Shown: positions 1 to 7,796 of the stretch, piece by piece
Numbering within the stretch: position 1 is the stretch's first letter
How the letters are laid out: every line of letters begins with the position of its first letter
NCBI GenBank assembly: GCA_041494805.1
Contig: JBGQBN010000003.1
Coordinates: 62,001 to 126,000 of the forward strand
Direction: 5' to 3'
Origin: JBGQBN01 sp041494805
Lineage (GTDB): Bacteria > Acidobacteriota > Terriglobia > Terriglobales > Acidobacteriaceae
DNA: 64,000 nt
Position numbers and translations under genes: made by a program
Notes under the pieces: model-generated
What the model was told of the DNA's origin: nothing
The model's input: the letters and a program-made list of their open reading frames with translations, nothing else
Databases searched by the model: none

Positions 1-127
1 CGTCATCTTGACGGGGCGGAACGCGCACCCGACAATAGTCGAACTGGCAGACACCGTCACCGAAATGCGCCAGGTGAAGCACGCCTATGAGAAGGGCGTG
101 ATGGCGCAGCGGGGAATCGAGTACTAA
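1..127 (+). CDS. cobO: Cob(I)yrinic acid a,c-diamide adenosyltransferase, C-terminal end (partial)
   Basis: Only the last 41 residues are in the window, read from base 2 to the TAA at 125-127. The segment contains LTGRNAHPTIVELADTVTEM and ends with KGVMAQRGIEY, the usual tail of the CobO/BtuR corrinoid adenosyltransferase family (TGRNAP..LIELADLVTEM..IKHP...GI.AQ.GIE). The enzyme transfers the 5'-deoxyadenosyl group of ATP to the cobalt of corrinoids in the cytoplasm. The P-loop and active site lie upstream of the window, so completeness cannot be judged. Family recognition rests on this tail alone. Confidence 0.8.
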   Translation, partial: VILTGRNAHPTIVELADTVTEMRQVKHAYEKGVMAQRGIEY

Positions 128-132
128 ATCGC

Positions 133-193
133 CGTTGGTCGCTAGTCGTTGGTCGTTGGCCAACGACCAAGGACCAACGACCTACGACCAAAA
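133..193. repeat. Heptamer array with two facing arms
   Basis: Units of exactly 7 nt related to GTTGGTC run to about position 160 and are followed by units of the reverse complement (CCAACGA and variants). The centre, 149-170, is a perfect 22-nt palindrome. The array fills the whole gap between cobO and accD and ends just before the accD ATG, so the accD leader could fold into a long hairpin. Confidence 0.85.
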
Positions 194-194
194 C

Positions 195-1043
195 ATGGCC
201 TGGTTCAAGCGACAAGCCGGTGAGTTGGACACCTCGGGCGAGAAGAAAGTCCGCACCGAGGGGCTGTGGGTGAAGTGCGACCACTGCCGGCAGATCATCT
301 GGAAAAAGGATCTGGAAGACAATCTGAACGTTTGTCCCAAGTGCGACAAACACTTCCGCATCGATGCCCGCACCCGGCTGGCAATGCTCCTGGATGACAA
401 CGACTACGAGATTTCCGACGCCGGGTTGGCTTCGACGGATCCCCTGAAATTCGTTGATCTGAAGGCCTATTCGTCCCGCCTGAAACAGGCGCAGGCCGAT
501 ACCGGGCTGAAGGATGCGGTCATCAATGCACGCGGCAAGCTGAACGGCCGCACCGTAATTGTGAGTGCCATGGAATACGCGTTCATCGGCGGCAGCATGG
601 GTGCGGTGGTGGGCGAGGCGATTACCCGGGCGATCGAACAAGCTACCGAAACCAGGATCCCGATCGTCATCGTTTCGGCTTCGGGCGGCGCACGAATGAT
701 GGAAGGTGTGATCAGCCTGATGCAGTTGGCCAAGATCTCCGCCGCACTGGCGCGGCTGGACGACGCCAAGGTCCCCTATGTCTCGGTTCTCACCGATCCC
801 ACTACCGGCGGGGTGACAGCATCCTTCGCCATGCTGGGCGACCTGAACATCGCCGAGCCCGGTGCGCTGATCGGATTTGCCGGTCCCCGCGTAATTGAGC
901 AGACCATCCGGCAAAAGCTTCCTCAGGGCTTCCAGCGCAGCGAGTTTCTCCTCGAGCATGGCATGCTGGACGCGGTCGTCCATCGCAAGCAACTGAAGTC
1001 GTATATCTCGCGGGCGCTGGATTTCATGGCGGCGGCAGCGTAG
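195..1043 (+). CDS. accD: Acetyl-CoA carboxylase carboxyltransferase subunit beta
   Basis: AccD is the beta half of the carboxyltransferase that moves CO2 from biotin to acetyl-CoA to make malonyl-CoA. The 282-residue product has the N-terminal four-Cys zinc ribbon (C28, C31, C47, C50) and the crotonase-like carboxyltransferase fold, with SASGGARMMEG and LTDPTTGGVTASFAMLGD typical of the family. I chose the ATG at 195: an in-frame upstream start at 135 would translate the heptamer repeat, whereas MAWFKRQ resembles normal AccD starts. accA is not in the window. The gene follows cobO and precedes folC, and accD-folC order is common in bacteria. Confidence 0.96.
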   Translation: MAWFKRQAGELDTSGEKKVRTEGLWVKCDHCRQIIWKKDLEDNLNVCPKCDKHFRIDARTRLAMLLDDNDYEISDAGLASTDPLKFVDLKAYSSRLKQAQADTGLKDAVINARGKLNGRTVIVSAMEYAFIGGSMGAVVGEAITRAIEQATETRIPIVIVSASGGARMMEGVISLMQLAKISAALARLDDAKVPYVSVLTDPTTGGVTASFAMLGDLNIAEPGALIGFAGPRVIEQTIRQKLPQGFQRSEFLLEHGMLDAVVHRKQLKSYISRALDFMAAAA

Positions 1044-1050
1044 CCGCTGC

Positions 1051-1203
1051 AGCTTTCAGCCATCAGCCCTCAGCTATCAGCCAACCCGGTTTCTGCCCCG
1101 TTCGAGGTTCGTCCCTTCGCATTAGCTGTACCGCTCTGGCAATGCCTGAGTCCAAAGCTGCAAACTGATAATCTGAAAGCTGATAGCTGAAGGCTGATAG
1201 CTT
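1051..1203. repeat. Heptamer array, two arms around a 70-nt centre
   Basis: Left arm 1051-1085 holds five 7-nt units of the type AGCYATC. Right arm 1154-1203 holds units of the reverse-complement type (ATAGCTG, AAGGCTG), with one 8-nt unit at 1168-1175. The last right-arm unit, ending at 1203, contains the first two bases of the folC TTG start. The centre (about 1086-1153) shows no recognisable feature. Confidence 0.85.
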
Positions 1204-2560
1204 GTCCACCACCTCCTACGAAACCGCCATCGCCCGCATGTACGCGCTCGGTCATGAGTTGGCGCAGACGACGTCGCACAAGTTCGACCTGGCGCACATG
1301 CGCGTGTTGCTGGGCGGGTTGAACCACCCTGAACGACGTTTTCCTGGTGTGCTGATTGCCGGCACGAATGGGAAGGGCTCGACGGCAGCCACCCTGGCTT
1401 CGATCCTGCAGGCTTCCGCTCTGCGTACCGGACTGTACACCTCGCCTCACCTGGTGCGCATCAACGAGCGCATCCGCATCAACGGCGAGGAAATCAGTGA
1501 CGGCGACTTCGCTCTGCTGCACGATGTGGTGGATCGAACCGCCGAGCGGCTCGTGGGGGAGGGCGATCTGCCCTGGCATCCCAGCTTTTTCGAGATGCTG
1601 ACCGCGATCGCCTTCGAGTATTTCGCCCACAGGAAGGTGGATATCGCGGTGCTTGAGGTTGGCATGGGCGGTCGGCTGGATGCTACCAACGTGATCGAAC
1701 CACGGGTGAGCGTGGTTACTGACATTTCGCTCGACCACCAGAAGTTTCTGGGCAATACCGTGGCTGAGATTGCGCGCGAGAAGGCGGGGATTATCCGGCC
1801 CGGCGGGGTGGTTGTGACGCTACCGCAGCAACCGCAGGCCAACGACGTGATTGGAAATACGATTTTGGAACTGGAAGCACAGGGCGTGAGCGCGGTGCCG
1901 TATGTTCCGCCCGTAAGTCCAGCTAGTGCCCAGTACCTTGTACCCAGTACCCAGAAGAAACCCGTTTCCCGTTACCCCCTGCAGGTAATGGGCAAAGAAA
2001 TCCTGGTGGAAACGCCGCTGGTCGGCCGTCATCAGTTGAGGAATGTGGCGCTGGCGATTGCGACGGCGGAGGAACTAGGCAAGCAGGGATTCTCAATCAC
2101 GCCTGAGTCCATGGAACGCGGCATCCGTGAAACACGCTGGCCGGGCCGTTTCCAGGTGATACCACCCGACGGCCGGGCGCCCGAGTGCGTATTCGATGTA
2201 GCGCACAACCCGGCTGGCGCCTGGGCGCTGCGGTCCACTTTGTCCGCTTGTTATGAAGATCGTCCTCTGATCCTTGTGTTCGGGGCAATGCGGGACAAAG
2301 CCATCGGCGAGATCGCGGAAATCCTGTTCCCTCTGGCGGAGCGTGTGATCGCTACCCGTGCCGACAACCCACGCTCGGCCACACCCGATGAAATTCGCCA
2401 GGCCGCGGCGCGCACCTCGACCGACATCGAGGACGCGCCCGACGTGCCTACCGCGCTGGAGCGGGCGCGAAGGTTTGCCGGGCCGAAGGGACTGGTCGTG
2501 GTTACCGGCTCGATTTACATTGTAGGAGAGGCGATGCGCCAATTGGGCGTCCGCATCTAA
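1202..2560 (+). CDS. folC: Folylpolyglutamate / dihydrofolate synthase
   Basis: FolC adds L-glutamate to dihydropteroate and folates with ATP in the cytoplasm. The P-loop GTNGKGS is at residues 54-60, followed by TGLYTSPHLVRINERI (substrate loop), GMGGRLDATN, the DHQKFLG region and the C-terminal ligase domain with FDVAHNP. The TTG at 1202 keeps the conserved N-terminal SYETA..MYALG helix; the next choice is ATG 1238, which would cut it. Residues about 242-260 (bases 1926-1980) are encoded by a 7-nt repeat array inserted in frame and form the low-complexity segment AQYLVPSTQKKPVSRYPL. The stop is 6 nt before the next gene, so co-transcription is likely. Confidence 0.93.
   Translation: MSTTSYETAIARMYALGHELAQTTSHKFDLAHMRVLLGGLNHPERRFPGVLIAGTNGKGSTAATLASILQASALRTGLYTSPHLVRINERIRINGEEISDGDFALLHDVVDRTAERLVGEGDLPWHPSFFEMLTAIAFEYFAHRKVDIAVLEVGMGGRLDATNVIEPRVSVVTDISLDHQKFLGNTVAEIAREKAGIIRPGGVVVTLPQQPQANDVIGNTILELEAQGVSAVPYVPPVSPASAQYLVPSTQKKPVSRYPLQVMGKEILVETPLVGRHQLRNVALAIATAEELGKQGFSITPESMERGIRETRWPGRFQVIPPDGRAPECVFDVAHNPAGAWALRSTLSACYEDRPLILVFGAMRDKAIGEIAEILFPLAERVIATRADNPRSATPDEIRQAAARTSTDIEDAPDVPTALERARRFAGPKGLVVVTGSIYIVGEAMRQLGVRI
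1926..1980. repeat. Heptamer array inside folC
   Basis: Four adjacent 7-nt units of the type GTACCCA occupy 1926-1953, and two more related units (GTTTCCC, GTTACCC) follow after a 10-base interruption. The reading frame of folC continues through it. Because 7 is not a multiple of 3, three units (21 nt) are needed for one 7-residue period. Confidence 0.8.
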
Positions 2561-2566
2561 AGAAAC

Positions 2567-3415
2567 GTGCCATCTTTGAAGACATCCACGACCGAGATTG
2601 ACGCCAACCTGGGCGCGGACCACGCGGTCGAGGCCGCGGGGCGCACCGGGCAACCGGCGTCCTCCGGCAAGTATGGCTTGCTCAGTTGCCTGCGTTCTTA
2701 TCTGATCTTCGATCCGCTGATCTGGATCTACACCGTTATCCTCGGGATCATTGCCGTCCCCGTTTCTCTCTTCGGCGAGAAGGAACGCATCCTGCATAGC
2801 TTTGCGCGTTTCTGGTCGTGGCTGATCATGAAAACCATCCTTTCACCCGTGAAGGTGACGGGACTGGAGAAGATCGACACCTCCAAGCCGCATGTCTACG
2901 CCGTGAGTCATGCTTCCGCGCTGGATATTCCCGTGCTGTACGTCTACCTGCCCTTCCAGTTCCGCATTGTGTTTAAGAAAGAATTGCTCTCCTATCCGAT
3001 TGTCGGATGGCACCTGAAACGCTCGGGCCAGGTCTGCATTGATCAACAGAACCCGGCCCGTTCGATCGGCAGCATCCGTGCAGCTCTGAGGAGCCTGAAG
3101 GCAGGCATGCCACTGGTGATTTTTCCCGAAGGCGGCCGCACACCGGGCGGCGACATCAAGCCGTTTCTGGCTGGAGCATTCTTCCTGGCCATCAAGGCAC
3201 AGGTGGACATCGTGCCGGTGGCGCTGGTGGGGACATACGAACTGCTGCCCATGAACACCTACCACATCAAGTGCCGTCGGCTGGAGATGCGGGTGGGCGA
3301 GCCGATCCCGACCGCGGGACATACGCTGCGTGAGATGGAAGCGCTATCGGCCAATGTAAAAAAGGCGGTGGAGGAGCTGTCCTACGAGGGGCGGAAATCG
3401 CCACAAACTGCGTAG
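2567..3415 (+). CDS. 1-acyl-sn-glycerol-3-phosphate acyltransferase family protein
   Basis: A PlsC-type acyltransferase of 282 residues that probably acylates lysophosphatidic acid in phospholipid synthesis at the inner membrane. The HX4D motif is SHASALD (H115, D120), and FPEGGRTPGG is the second family block. A hydrophobic segment at about residues 46-69 (LIFDPLIWIYTVILGII) should anchor it. The GTG start at 2567 lies 6 nt after the folC stop. The first 35 residues are not conserved-looking, so a later start is possible. Substrate specificity cannot be read from the sequence. Confidence 0.88.
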   Translation: MPSLKTSTTEIDANLGADHAVEAAGRTGQPASSGKYGLLSCLRSYLIFDPLIWIYTVILGIIAVPVSLFGEKERILHSFARFWSWLIMKTILSPVKVTGLEKIDTSKPHVYAVSHASALDIPVLYVYLPFQFRIVFKKELLSYPIVGWHLKRSGQVCIDQQNPARSIGSIRAALRSLKAGMPLVIFPEGGRTPGGDIKPFLAGAFFLAIKAQVDIVPVALVGTYELLPMNTYHIKCRRLEMRVGEPIPTAGHTLREMEALSANVKKAVEELSYEGRKSPQTA

Positions 3416-3429
3416 GCCCAGACGCCCTC

Positions 3430-3505
3430 GTCTAGACAGGCGAGCGAAGCTCAACGGAAAACTGCCGAGCTTTGCTCCACTGGGCAGGTGAGGGTACCTG
3501 CCATA
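3430..3505. repeat. Intergenic inverted-repeat segment
   Basis: Short facing repeats (GCCGAGCTTTGCTC-like, and GGCAGGTGAGGGTACCTGCC around 3483-3502) lie between the acyltransferase and the thrS promoter. The words resemble those at 25115-25165, which suggests a dispersed GC-rich family. No gene is seen here. Confidence 0.5.
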
Positions 3506-3517
3506 CGCGATCGAAGT

Positions 3518-3546
3518 TTGACCCTCCCCGTCCCCTCCAATAAACT
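3518..3546 (+). promoter_or_regulatory. Sigma-70-type promoter of thrS
   Basis: TTGACC at 3518-3523 is separated by exactly 17 nt from TAAACT at 3541-3546. Transcription would begin near 3553, giving a leader of about 27 nt before the thrS ATG. The leader is too short for a T-box or a long attenuator. Confidence 0.6.
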
Positions 3547-3579
3547 GAAAGGATTCAGCAGAGTACAGGCATCAACCCT

Positions 3580-5526
3580 ATGGCAGACAGCATTCATGTG
3601 AAGCTCCCCGACGGGAGCGTGAAGGAAGTTCCCAAGGGCACGACTGCCCTCGACATTGCCAAGTCCATCGGCTCACGGCTGGCCGATGCCGCCTTGGCCG
3701 CTAAGACCAATGGCGATTTGATCGACCTTACCCGGCCGCTCGAGAAAGACACCGACCTACGCCTTCTGACTGATCGTGATCCTGAGGCGCTGGAAGTTTA
3801 CCGACATTCGTCAGCTCACCTGCTCGCGGCTGCTGTCCTTGAACTCTTCCCCGAGACCAAGCTAGGCCACGGCCCGGCGACCGAGAGCGGATTCTTCTAC
3901 GACTTTTATCGCCCAACGCCGTTCACTCCGGAAGACCTGGGAAAAATCGAAAAGAAAATGCAGGAACTGGTGCAGCAGAACATTCCCTACGCCCGCGAGT
4001 TCCTGCCTCGCGATCAGGGCTTGGAGGAATTCCAAAAAGAAGGCGATTTCATGAAGTGCCATTTCATCCAGCAATTCACCAAGCCGGATGAAAAGATTTC
4101 CATCTACCGCACCGGCAAGTTCACCGACTTCTGCCGCGGACCGCACCTTCCGTCCACCGGCAAGATCAAGGCCTTCAAGCTGCTGAACATCGCCGGCGCC
4201 TACTGGCTGGGGGATGAGAAGAATCCGCAACTGCAGCGCATCTACGGGACGTCGTTTTTCTCCAAGAAGGACCTCGACGACTACCTGAACAACATTGAAG
4301 AGTCGAAGAAACGTGACCATCGCGTGCTGGGCCAGCAGCTGGATCTGTTTTCGATCCAGGAGTTGGCCGGGCCGGGCCTAATTTTCTGGCATCCCAAGGG
4401 CGGCATCATCCGCAAAGAGATGGAAGACTGGATGCGCGCCGAATACCTGAAGCGTGGCTACTCTCTCGTCTACACCCCGCACGTGGCGCGGCGCCAGCTC
4501 TGGCAGACCTCGGGACACGAGGGCTACTACGCGCAGAACATGTTCGACGTCATGGAGCTCGACGATGCGGAATACCGCATGAAGCCCATGAACTGCCCGT
4601 TCCACATCCTGATTTACAAAGATTCGCTGAAGTCGTACCGTGATCTGCCGGTGCGGCTGGGTGAGCTGGGGACGGTGTATCGCTACGAGCGCTCCGGCGT
4701 GATGCACGGCCTGCTGCGGGTACGCGGCTTCACCCAGGATGACGCCCACATTTTTTGCACTCCTGAACAGGTTGAAAGCGAAATCGAAGCCTGTCTCGAT
4801 TTTGCCTTGGATGTTCTGAAAGACTTTGGCTTCGAGCAATTTCAAACCGAGCTTTCGACCTGGAACCCGGATGACCGGAAGAATTTTGTCGGCAGTGAAG
4901 AGCAATGGAGCCACGCCACGGCCTCGCTGGAAAATGTGCTGAAGCGGCGCAAGATCGAATACAAGACCATGCCCGGCGAAGCGGCTTTCTATGGACCAAA
5001 GATCGACATTAAGCTGGTGGATGCCATCGGGCGCCTGTGGCAGCTTTCAACCATCCAGTTCGACTTTAATCTGCCCGCGCGGTTCGGCCTGGAGTACGTG
5101 GCGGAAGACGGCACGCGCAAGCAACCCGTCATGGTGCATCGCGCTCTCTACGGATCGATCGAGCGCTTCTTCGGCGTGCTGATCGAGCACTACGCCGGCG
5201 CGTTTCCGGTATGGCTGTCACCCGTGCAAGCCGTAATGATTCCGATCGCCGAGCGTCATGTCGAGTATGCCAGCAAGGTAGCGGACCAACTGAAGGGCGC
5301 TGGAGTGCGGGTCCACGTTGACGGCCGCAACGAAAAAATGAACGCCAAGATTCGCGAACACGCCATGCAGAAGGTGCCATTCCTGCTCGTGGTCGGCGAC
5401 AAAGAAGCCGAGGCGGGCAAGGTGAACGTCCGCACCCGCGGCAAAGAGAAGACCGATGACATGCCGGCGTCGGAGTTCGTGGAGAAAATCAAAACGCTGA
5501 TCGCGGAGAAGAGTGCAGGGTTATAG
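3580..5526 (+). CDS. thrS: Threonyl-tRNA synthetase
   Basis: Class II synthetase of 648 residues, the full bacterial length. In order: TGS domain (about 1-65), the editing domain with HSSAHLL and the Cys-containing FCRGPHLPSTG, the catalytic core with MNCPFHI, motif 2 (RYERSGVMHGLLRVRGFTQD) and motif 3 region (HRALYGSIERFFG), then the anticodon-binding domain (PVQAVMIPIAERH). It charges tRNA-Thr and hydrolyses mischarged Ser-tRNA. ATG 3580 gives MADSIHVKLPDGS, a standard TGS start. The gene has its own promoter and appears monocistronic or read through into the following toxin-like gene 62 nt downstream. Confidence 0.97.
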   Translation: MADSIHVKLPDGSVKEVPKGTTALDIAKSIGSRLADAALAAKTNGDLIDLTRPLEKDTDLRLLTDRDPEALEVYRHSSAHLLAAAVLELFPETKLGHGPATESGFFYDFYRPTPFTPEDLGKIEKKMQELVQQNIPYAREFLPRDQGLEEFQKEGDFMKCHFIQQFTKPDEKISIYRTGKFTDFCRGPHLPSTGKIKAFKLLNIAGAYWLGDEKNPQLQRIYGTSFFSKKDLDDYLNNIEESKKRDHRVLGQQLDLFSIQELAGPGLIFWHPKGGIIRKEMEDWMRAEYLKRGYSLVYTPHVARRQLWQTSGHEGYYAQNMFDVMELDDAEYRMKPMNCPFHILIYKDSLKSYRDLPVRLGELGTVYRYERSGVMHGLLRVRGFTQDDAHIFCTPEQVESEIEACLDFALDVLKDFGFEQFQTELSTWNPDDRKNFVGSEEQWSHATASLENVLKRRKIEYKTMPGEAAFYGPKIDIKLVDAIGRLWQLSTIQFDFNLPARFGLEYVAEDGTRKQPVMVHRALYGSIERFFGVLIEHYAGAFPVWLSPVQAVMIPIAERHVEYASKVADQLKGAGVRVHVDGRNEKMNAKIREHAMQKVPFLLVVGDKEAEAGKVNVRTRGKEKTDDMPASEFVEKIKTLIAEKSAGL

Positions 5527-5588
5527 ACAAGGCAGTATAGAAAAATGAAGATGATCAGCGTTCATACACGCTTGTCCGAGTGATCCCA

Positions 5589-6776
5589 ATGGCCAGCCGC
5601 AAGAAACCAGAGATCAAAAGTCTCTACTACATCACGCATATAGAAAACCTGCCGTCTATCCTTTCACGAGGCATCCTGTCACATCGCTACGTCGAGGATC
5701 ACAACATCAAGTACAAGACCATCTACGATGCCTCTATCGTGGGGCACCGAAAGGAAAAGGCCACCCCGAATGGTCGCAGCCTCTGGGATTTCGCCAATGT
5801 CTACTTTCAACCACGCAATCCGATGCTCTATCGAGTTGTTCATGAGAAGGATTCAAATGAGATTGTGGTGCTGGGAGTTCGTCCAAACGTTCTAGAGTTG
5901 CCGGGCGCATACATCACTGACGGAAATGCGGCCAACACAGCGACTGACTTTTTTGAGTTTGACGAGGGCATCAAGGCCGTTGCAGGAATCTGGAAGACCA
6001 TTAGCGGCGAATGGTGGAACTCGGTTGATGGGTCGAAGAGAAAGATCATGGCCGAGTGTCTGGTCCCTGCTCTGATCCCACCAGAATTCATTCACAGCAT
6101 TTTTGTTACGAATCACAGCATTGCGGAGCAGGCACGGCTCCTCATTCGCCCACATGAGCAACCGGTAATTCCAGAGCCCTCGATGTTTTTTGTTCCAACT
6201 AAACGATACCGTATCAGCCCGAGTCTCACACTCGCCGAAGGCGACATGTTCTTCTCGAGGTGCCAGACTTTGACAGTGAGTGTCAACACTGTGGGCATCA
6301 TGGGAAAGGGGCTGGCATCCCGTGCCAAGTACCAGTTCCCTGACGTTTATGTCGTCTATCAGGACGCATGCCGGAATAAGTCGCTTGCCATGGGTAAACC
6401 TTACCTTTACAAGCGCGAGTCTCCGTTCGATGACGAACTGCTCGATGAGCCTAGGACGATAACAGCTCCAAATGACATCAAATGGTTCCTTCTCTTCGCC
6501 ACAAAACGTCATTGGCGCGATGACTCTGACTTGGCTGGAATCGAGGAAGGCCTTCGGTGGCTCGCGGAGAACTATAAGAAAGAAGGCATAAAGTCCATTG
6601 CGTTGCCTGCGTTGGGATGCGGTCTTGGCAACCTAGATTGGAAGGATGTTGGTCCAGTGATGTGCAGGTATCTAGCTTCGATTGGCATACAGGTGACCAT
6701 CTACTTGCCGAGAGAAAAAGAGATAACCGAGGAATACCTCTCGCGCGAATACCTCTTGGCTGGCAAGGCGCACTAG
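5589..6776 (+). CDS. DarT-like DNA ADP-ribosyltransferase fused to DarG-like macrodomain
   Basis: A 395-residue two-domain protein. Residues about 11-190 match DarT (DUF4433): LYYITHIENLPSIL with H17 for NAD binding, R54 in GHRKEK at the place of the DarT catalytic Arg, VYFQPRNPMLY, and E156 in MAECLVP at the place of the catalytic Glu. Residues about 212-375 match the DarG macrodomain: AEGDMF, SVNTVGIMGKGLA, FATKRHWR (K306, place of the DarG catalytic Lys), LPALGCGLGNLDW. DarT ADP-ribosylates thymidine in single-stranded DNA and DarG removes it; these are normally two genes. The DarG C-terminal toxin-binding domain is missing. A GTG at 5580 is an alternative start. Codon use is visibly AT-richer than in neighbours, which suggests transfer. 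Activity is inferred from motifs only. Confidence 0.85.
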   Translation: MASRKKPEIKSLYYITHIENLPSILSRGILSHRYVEDHNIKYKTIYDASIVGHRKEKATPNGRSLWDFANVYFQPRNPMLYRVVHEKDSNEIVVLGVRPNVLELPGAYITDGNAANTATDFFEFDEGIKAVAGIWKTISGEWWNSVDGSKRKIMAECLVPALIPPEFIHSIFVTNHSIAEQARLLIRPHEQPVIPEPSMFFVPTKRYRISPSLTLAEGDMFFSRCQTLTVSVNTVGIMGKGLASRAKYQFPDVYVVYQDACRNKSLAMGKPYLYKRESPFDDELLDEPRTITAPNDIKWFLLFATKRHWRDDSDLAGIEEGLRWLAENYKKEGIKSIALPALGCGLGNLDWKDVGPVMCRYLASIGIQVTIYLPREKEITEEYLSREYLLAGKAH

Positions 6777-6830
6777 CGATCCCGAGGAGCCCGGGTTTGT
6801 AGCACGGGGAGTTTGAAAGTAGAGTTTCTT

Positions 6831-7238
6831 ATGACTGATCAGGATCAAATTGAAAACCAGTCACCTCAAGAGTGGCCAGACTCCCTCGACGCCCTGATCG
6901 CCGCGCCCAAGCACCACACATTGCTTTTCCAAAACGATCGGGTAAGAGTCCTCGAGACGCGGATTCCCCGGGGAGACACAACTGCGGTCCACACTCACCG
7001 CTGGGCGAGCGCGATTCATACACTGAGCTGGAGTGACTTCATTCGTCGCGACGGGAATGGCAAGATCCTACTGGATACCCGCGTTTCCAAGTCCAAGCCC
7101 CCGGAGTTCGCCTGGTCGGATCCGCTCCCGCCGCATTCCATCGAGAATGTCGGGGAGGGGGAGATTCGCCTCATCATGGTTGAGCTGAAGACGGTTGAAC
7201 TGAAGACGGTTGAGCTCAAGGATCAACCCGGCAAATAG
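6831..7238 (+). CDS. Cupin-like small protein
   Basis: A 135-residue soluble protein. The pattern RVLETRIPRGDTTAVHTHRW followed by PPHSIENVGEGEIRLIMVELK reads like the two motifs of a small cupin barrel, with His residues of HTHRW and PPHSIEN as possible metal ligands. Function and substrate are unknown. The ATG at 6831 was preferred to the TTG at 6813. The C-terminus carries a 15-nt tandem duplication that repeats VELKT, so the tail reads VELKTVELKTVELK. It lies 54 nt after the DarT-DarG-like gene and 21 nt before the phosphoesterase. Confidence 0.6.
   Translation: MTDQDQIENQSPQEWPDSLDALIAAPKHHTLLFQNDRVRVLETRIPRGDTTAVHTHRWASAIHTLSWSDFIRRDGNGKILLDTRVSKSKPPEFAWSDPLPPHSIENVGEGEIRLIMVELKTVELKTVELKDQPGK
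7177..7221. repeat. 15-nt tandem repeat in the cupin-like gene
   Basis: Nearly three copies of a 15-nt unit beginning GTTGAGCTGAAGACG encode VELKT VELKT VELK. The unit is a multiple of three, so copy number can change without altering frame. The third copy differs at two positions. Confidence 0.8.
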
Positions 7239-7259
7239 TTCGGCGTTCTGCCCGCGCCC

Positions 7260-7733
7260 GTGAGAAACCTCGGCGTTGCCATCATCGGCGTTATATCGGA
7301 TACCCAAGGCCTGCTGCGGTCTGAATCCCTGGCCGCGCTGCAAGGATCGGATTTCATTATCCACGCTGGCGATATTGGAGACCCCACCACTCTCACGAAG
7401 CTGTCCGAAATTGCGCCCGTAACCGCCGTGCGCGGCAACGTGGATCACGGAACCTGGGCGCGGAAAATCCCGACAACCAATGTACTGGAGGTCAAAGGCG
7501 TCTCGATTTACGTCCTGCACAATCTCCAGGAACTAGATCTGAAGCCCGAAGCCGCTGGATTTGCTGTGGTGGTCTACGGGCATAGCCATGTTCCCAAACA
7601 GGAGACTAAGAATGGTGTGCTCTATTTCAATCCTGGGAGTGCAGGCCCAAGACGATTTCACCTGCCCGTGAGTTTGGGGAGACTGGTAGTCGAAAACGGG
7701 GTCGTACGAGGTGAGATCAACCTGCTGGCCTGA
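7260..7733 (+). CDS. YfcE/MJ0936-type metallophosphoesterase
   Basis: A 157-residue calcineurin-like phosphoesterase of the small YfcE class, which hydrolyses phosphodiesters in the cytoplasm; the physiological substrate is not known. Seen in order: ISDTQGLLR, HAGDIGD, VRGNVDHG, VLHNLQELD, GHSHVPKQE and the tail NPGSAGPRRFHLPVSLG. The first metal motif is normally DxH (ISDTHG) but here the His is Gln, and the LHD/THG block is LHN. The remaining ligands are intact. The GTG at 7260 starts 21 nt after the cupin-like gene, so the two are probably co-transcribed. Confidence 0.88.
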   Translation: MRNLGVAIIGVISDTQGLLRSESLAALQGSDFIIHAGDIGDPTTLTKLSEIAPVTAVRGNVDHGTWARKIPTTNVLEVKGVSIYVLHNLQELDLKPEAAGFAVVVYGHSHVPKQETKNGVLYFNPGSAGPRRFHLPVSLGRLVVENGVVRGEINLLA

Positions 7734-7796
7734 GCATCTGTTTTGTGCCTCAAGAGAACCAATTTGAACCCGCTCCAATATGATATATTCCGCCGC

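Noticed and set aside
133..193. Heptamer arrays considered as CRISPR or as replication iterons
   Set aside because: Units are 7 nt, contiguous and without spacers, so not CRISPR. Arrays differ in sequence between loci and no dnaA, parAB or DnaA-box cluster is present, so not origin iterons.
3416..3579. T-box or other leader control of thrS
   Set aside because: The predicted leader is under 30 nt; no specifier stem or T-box sequence could be found.
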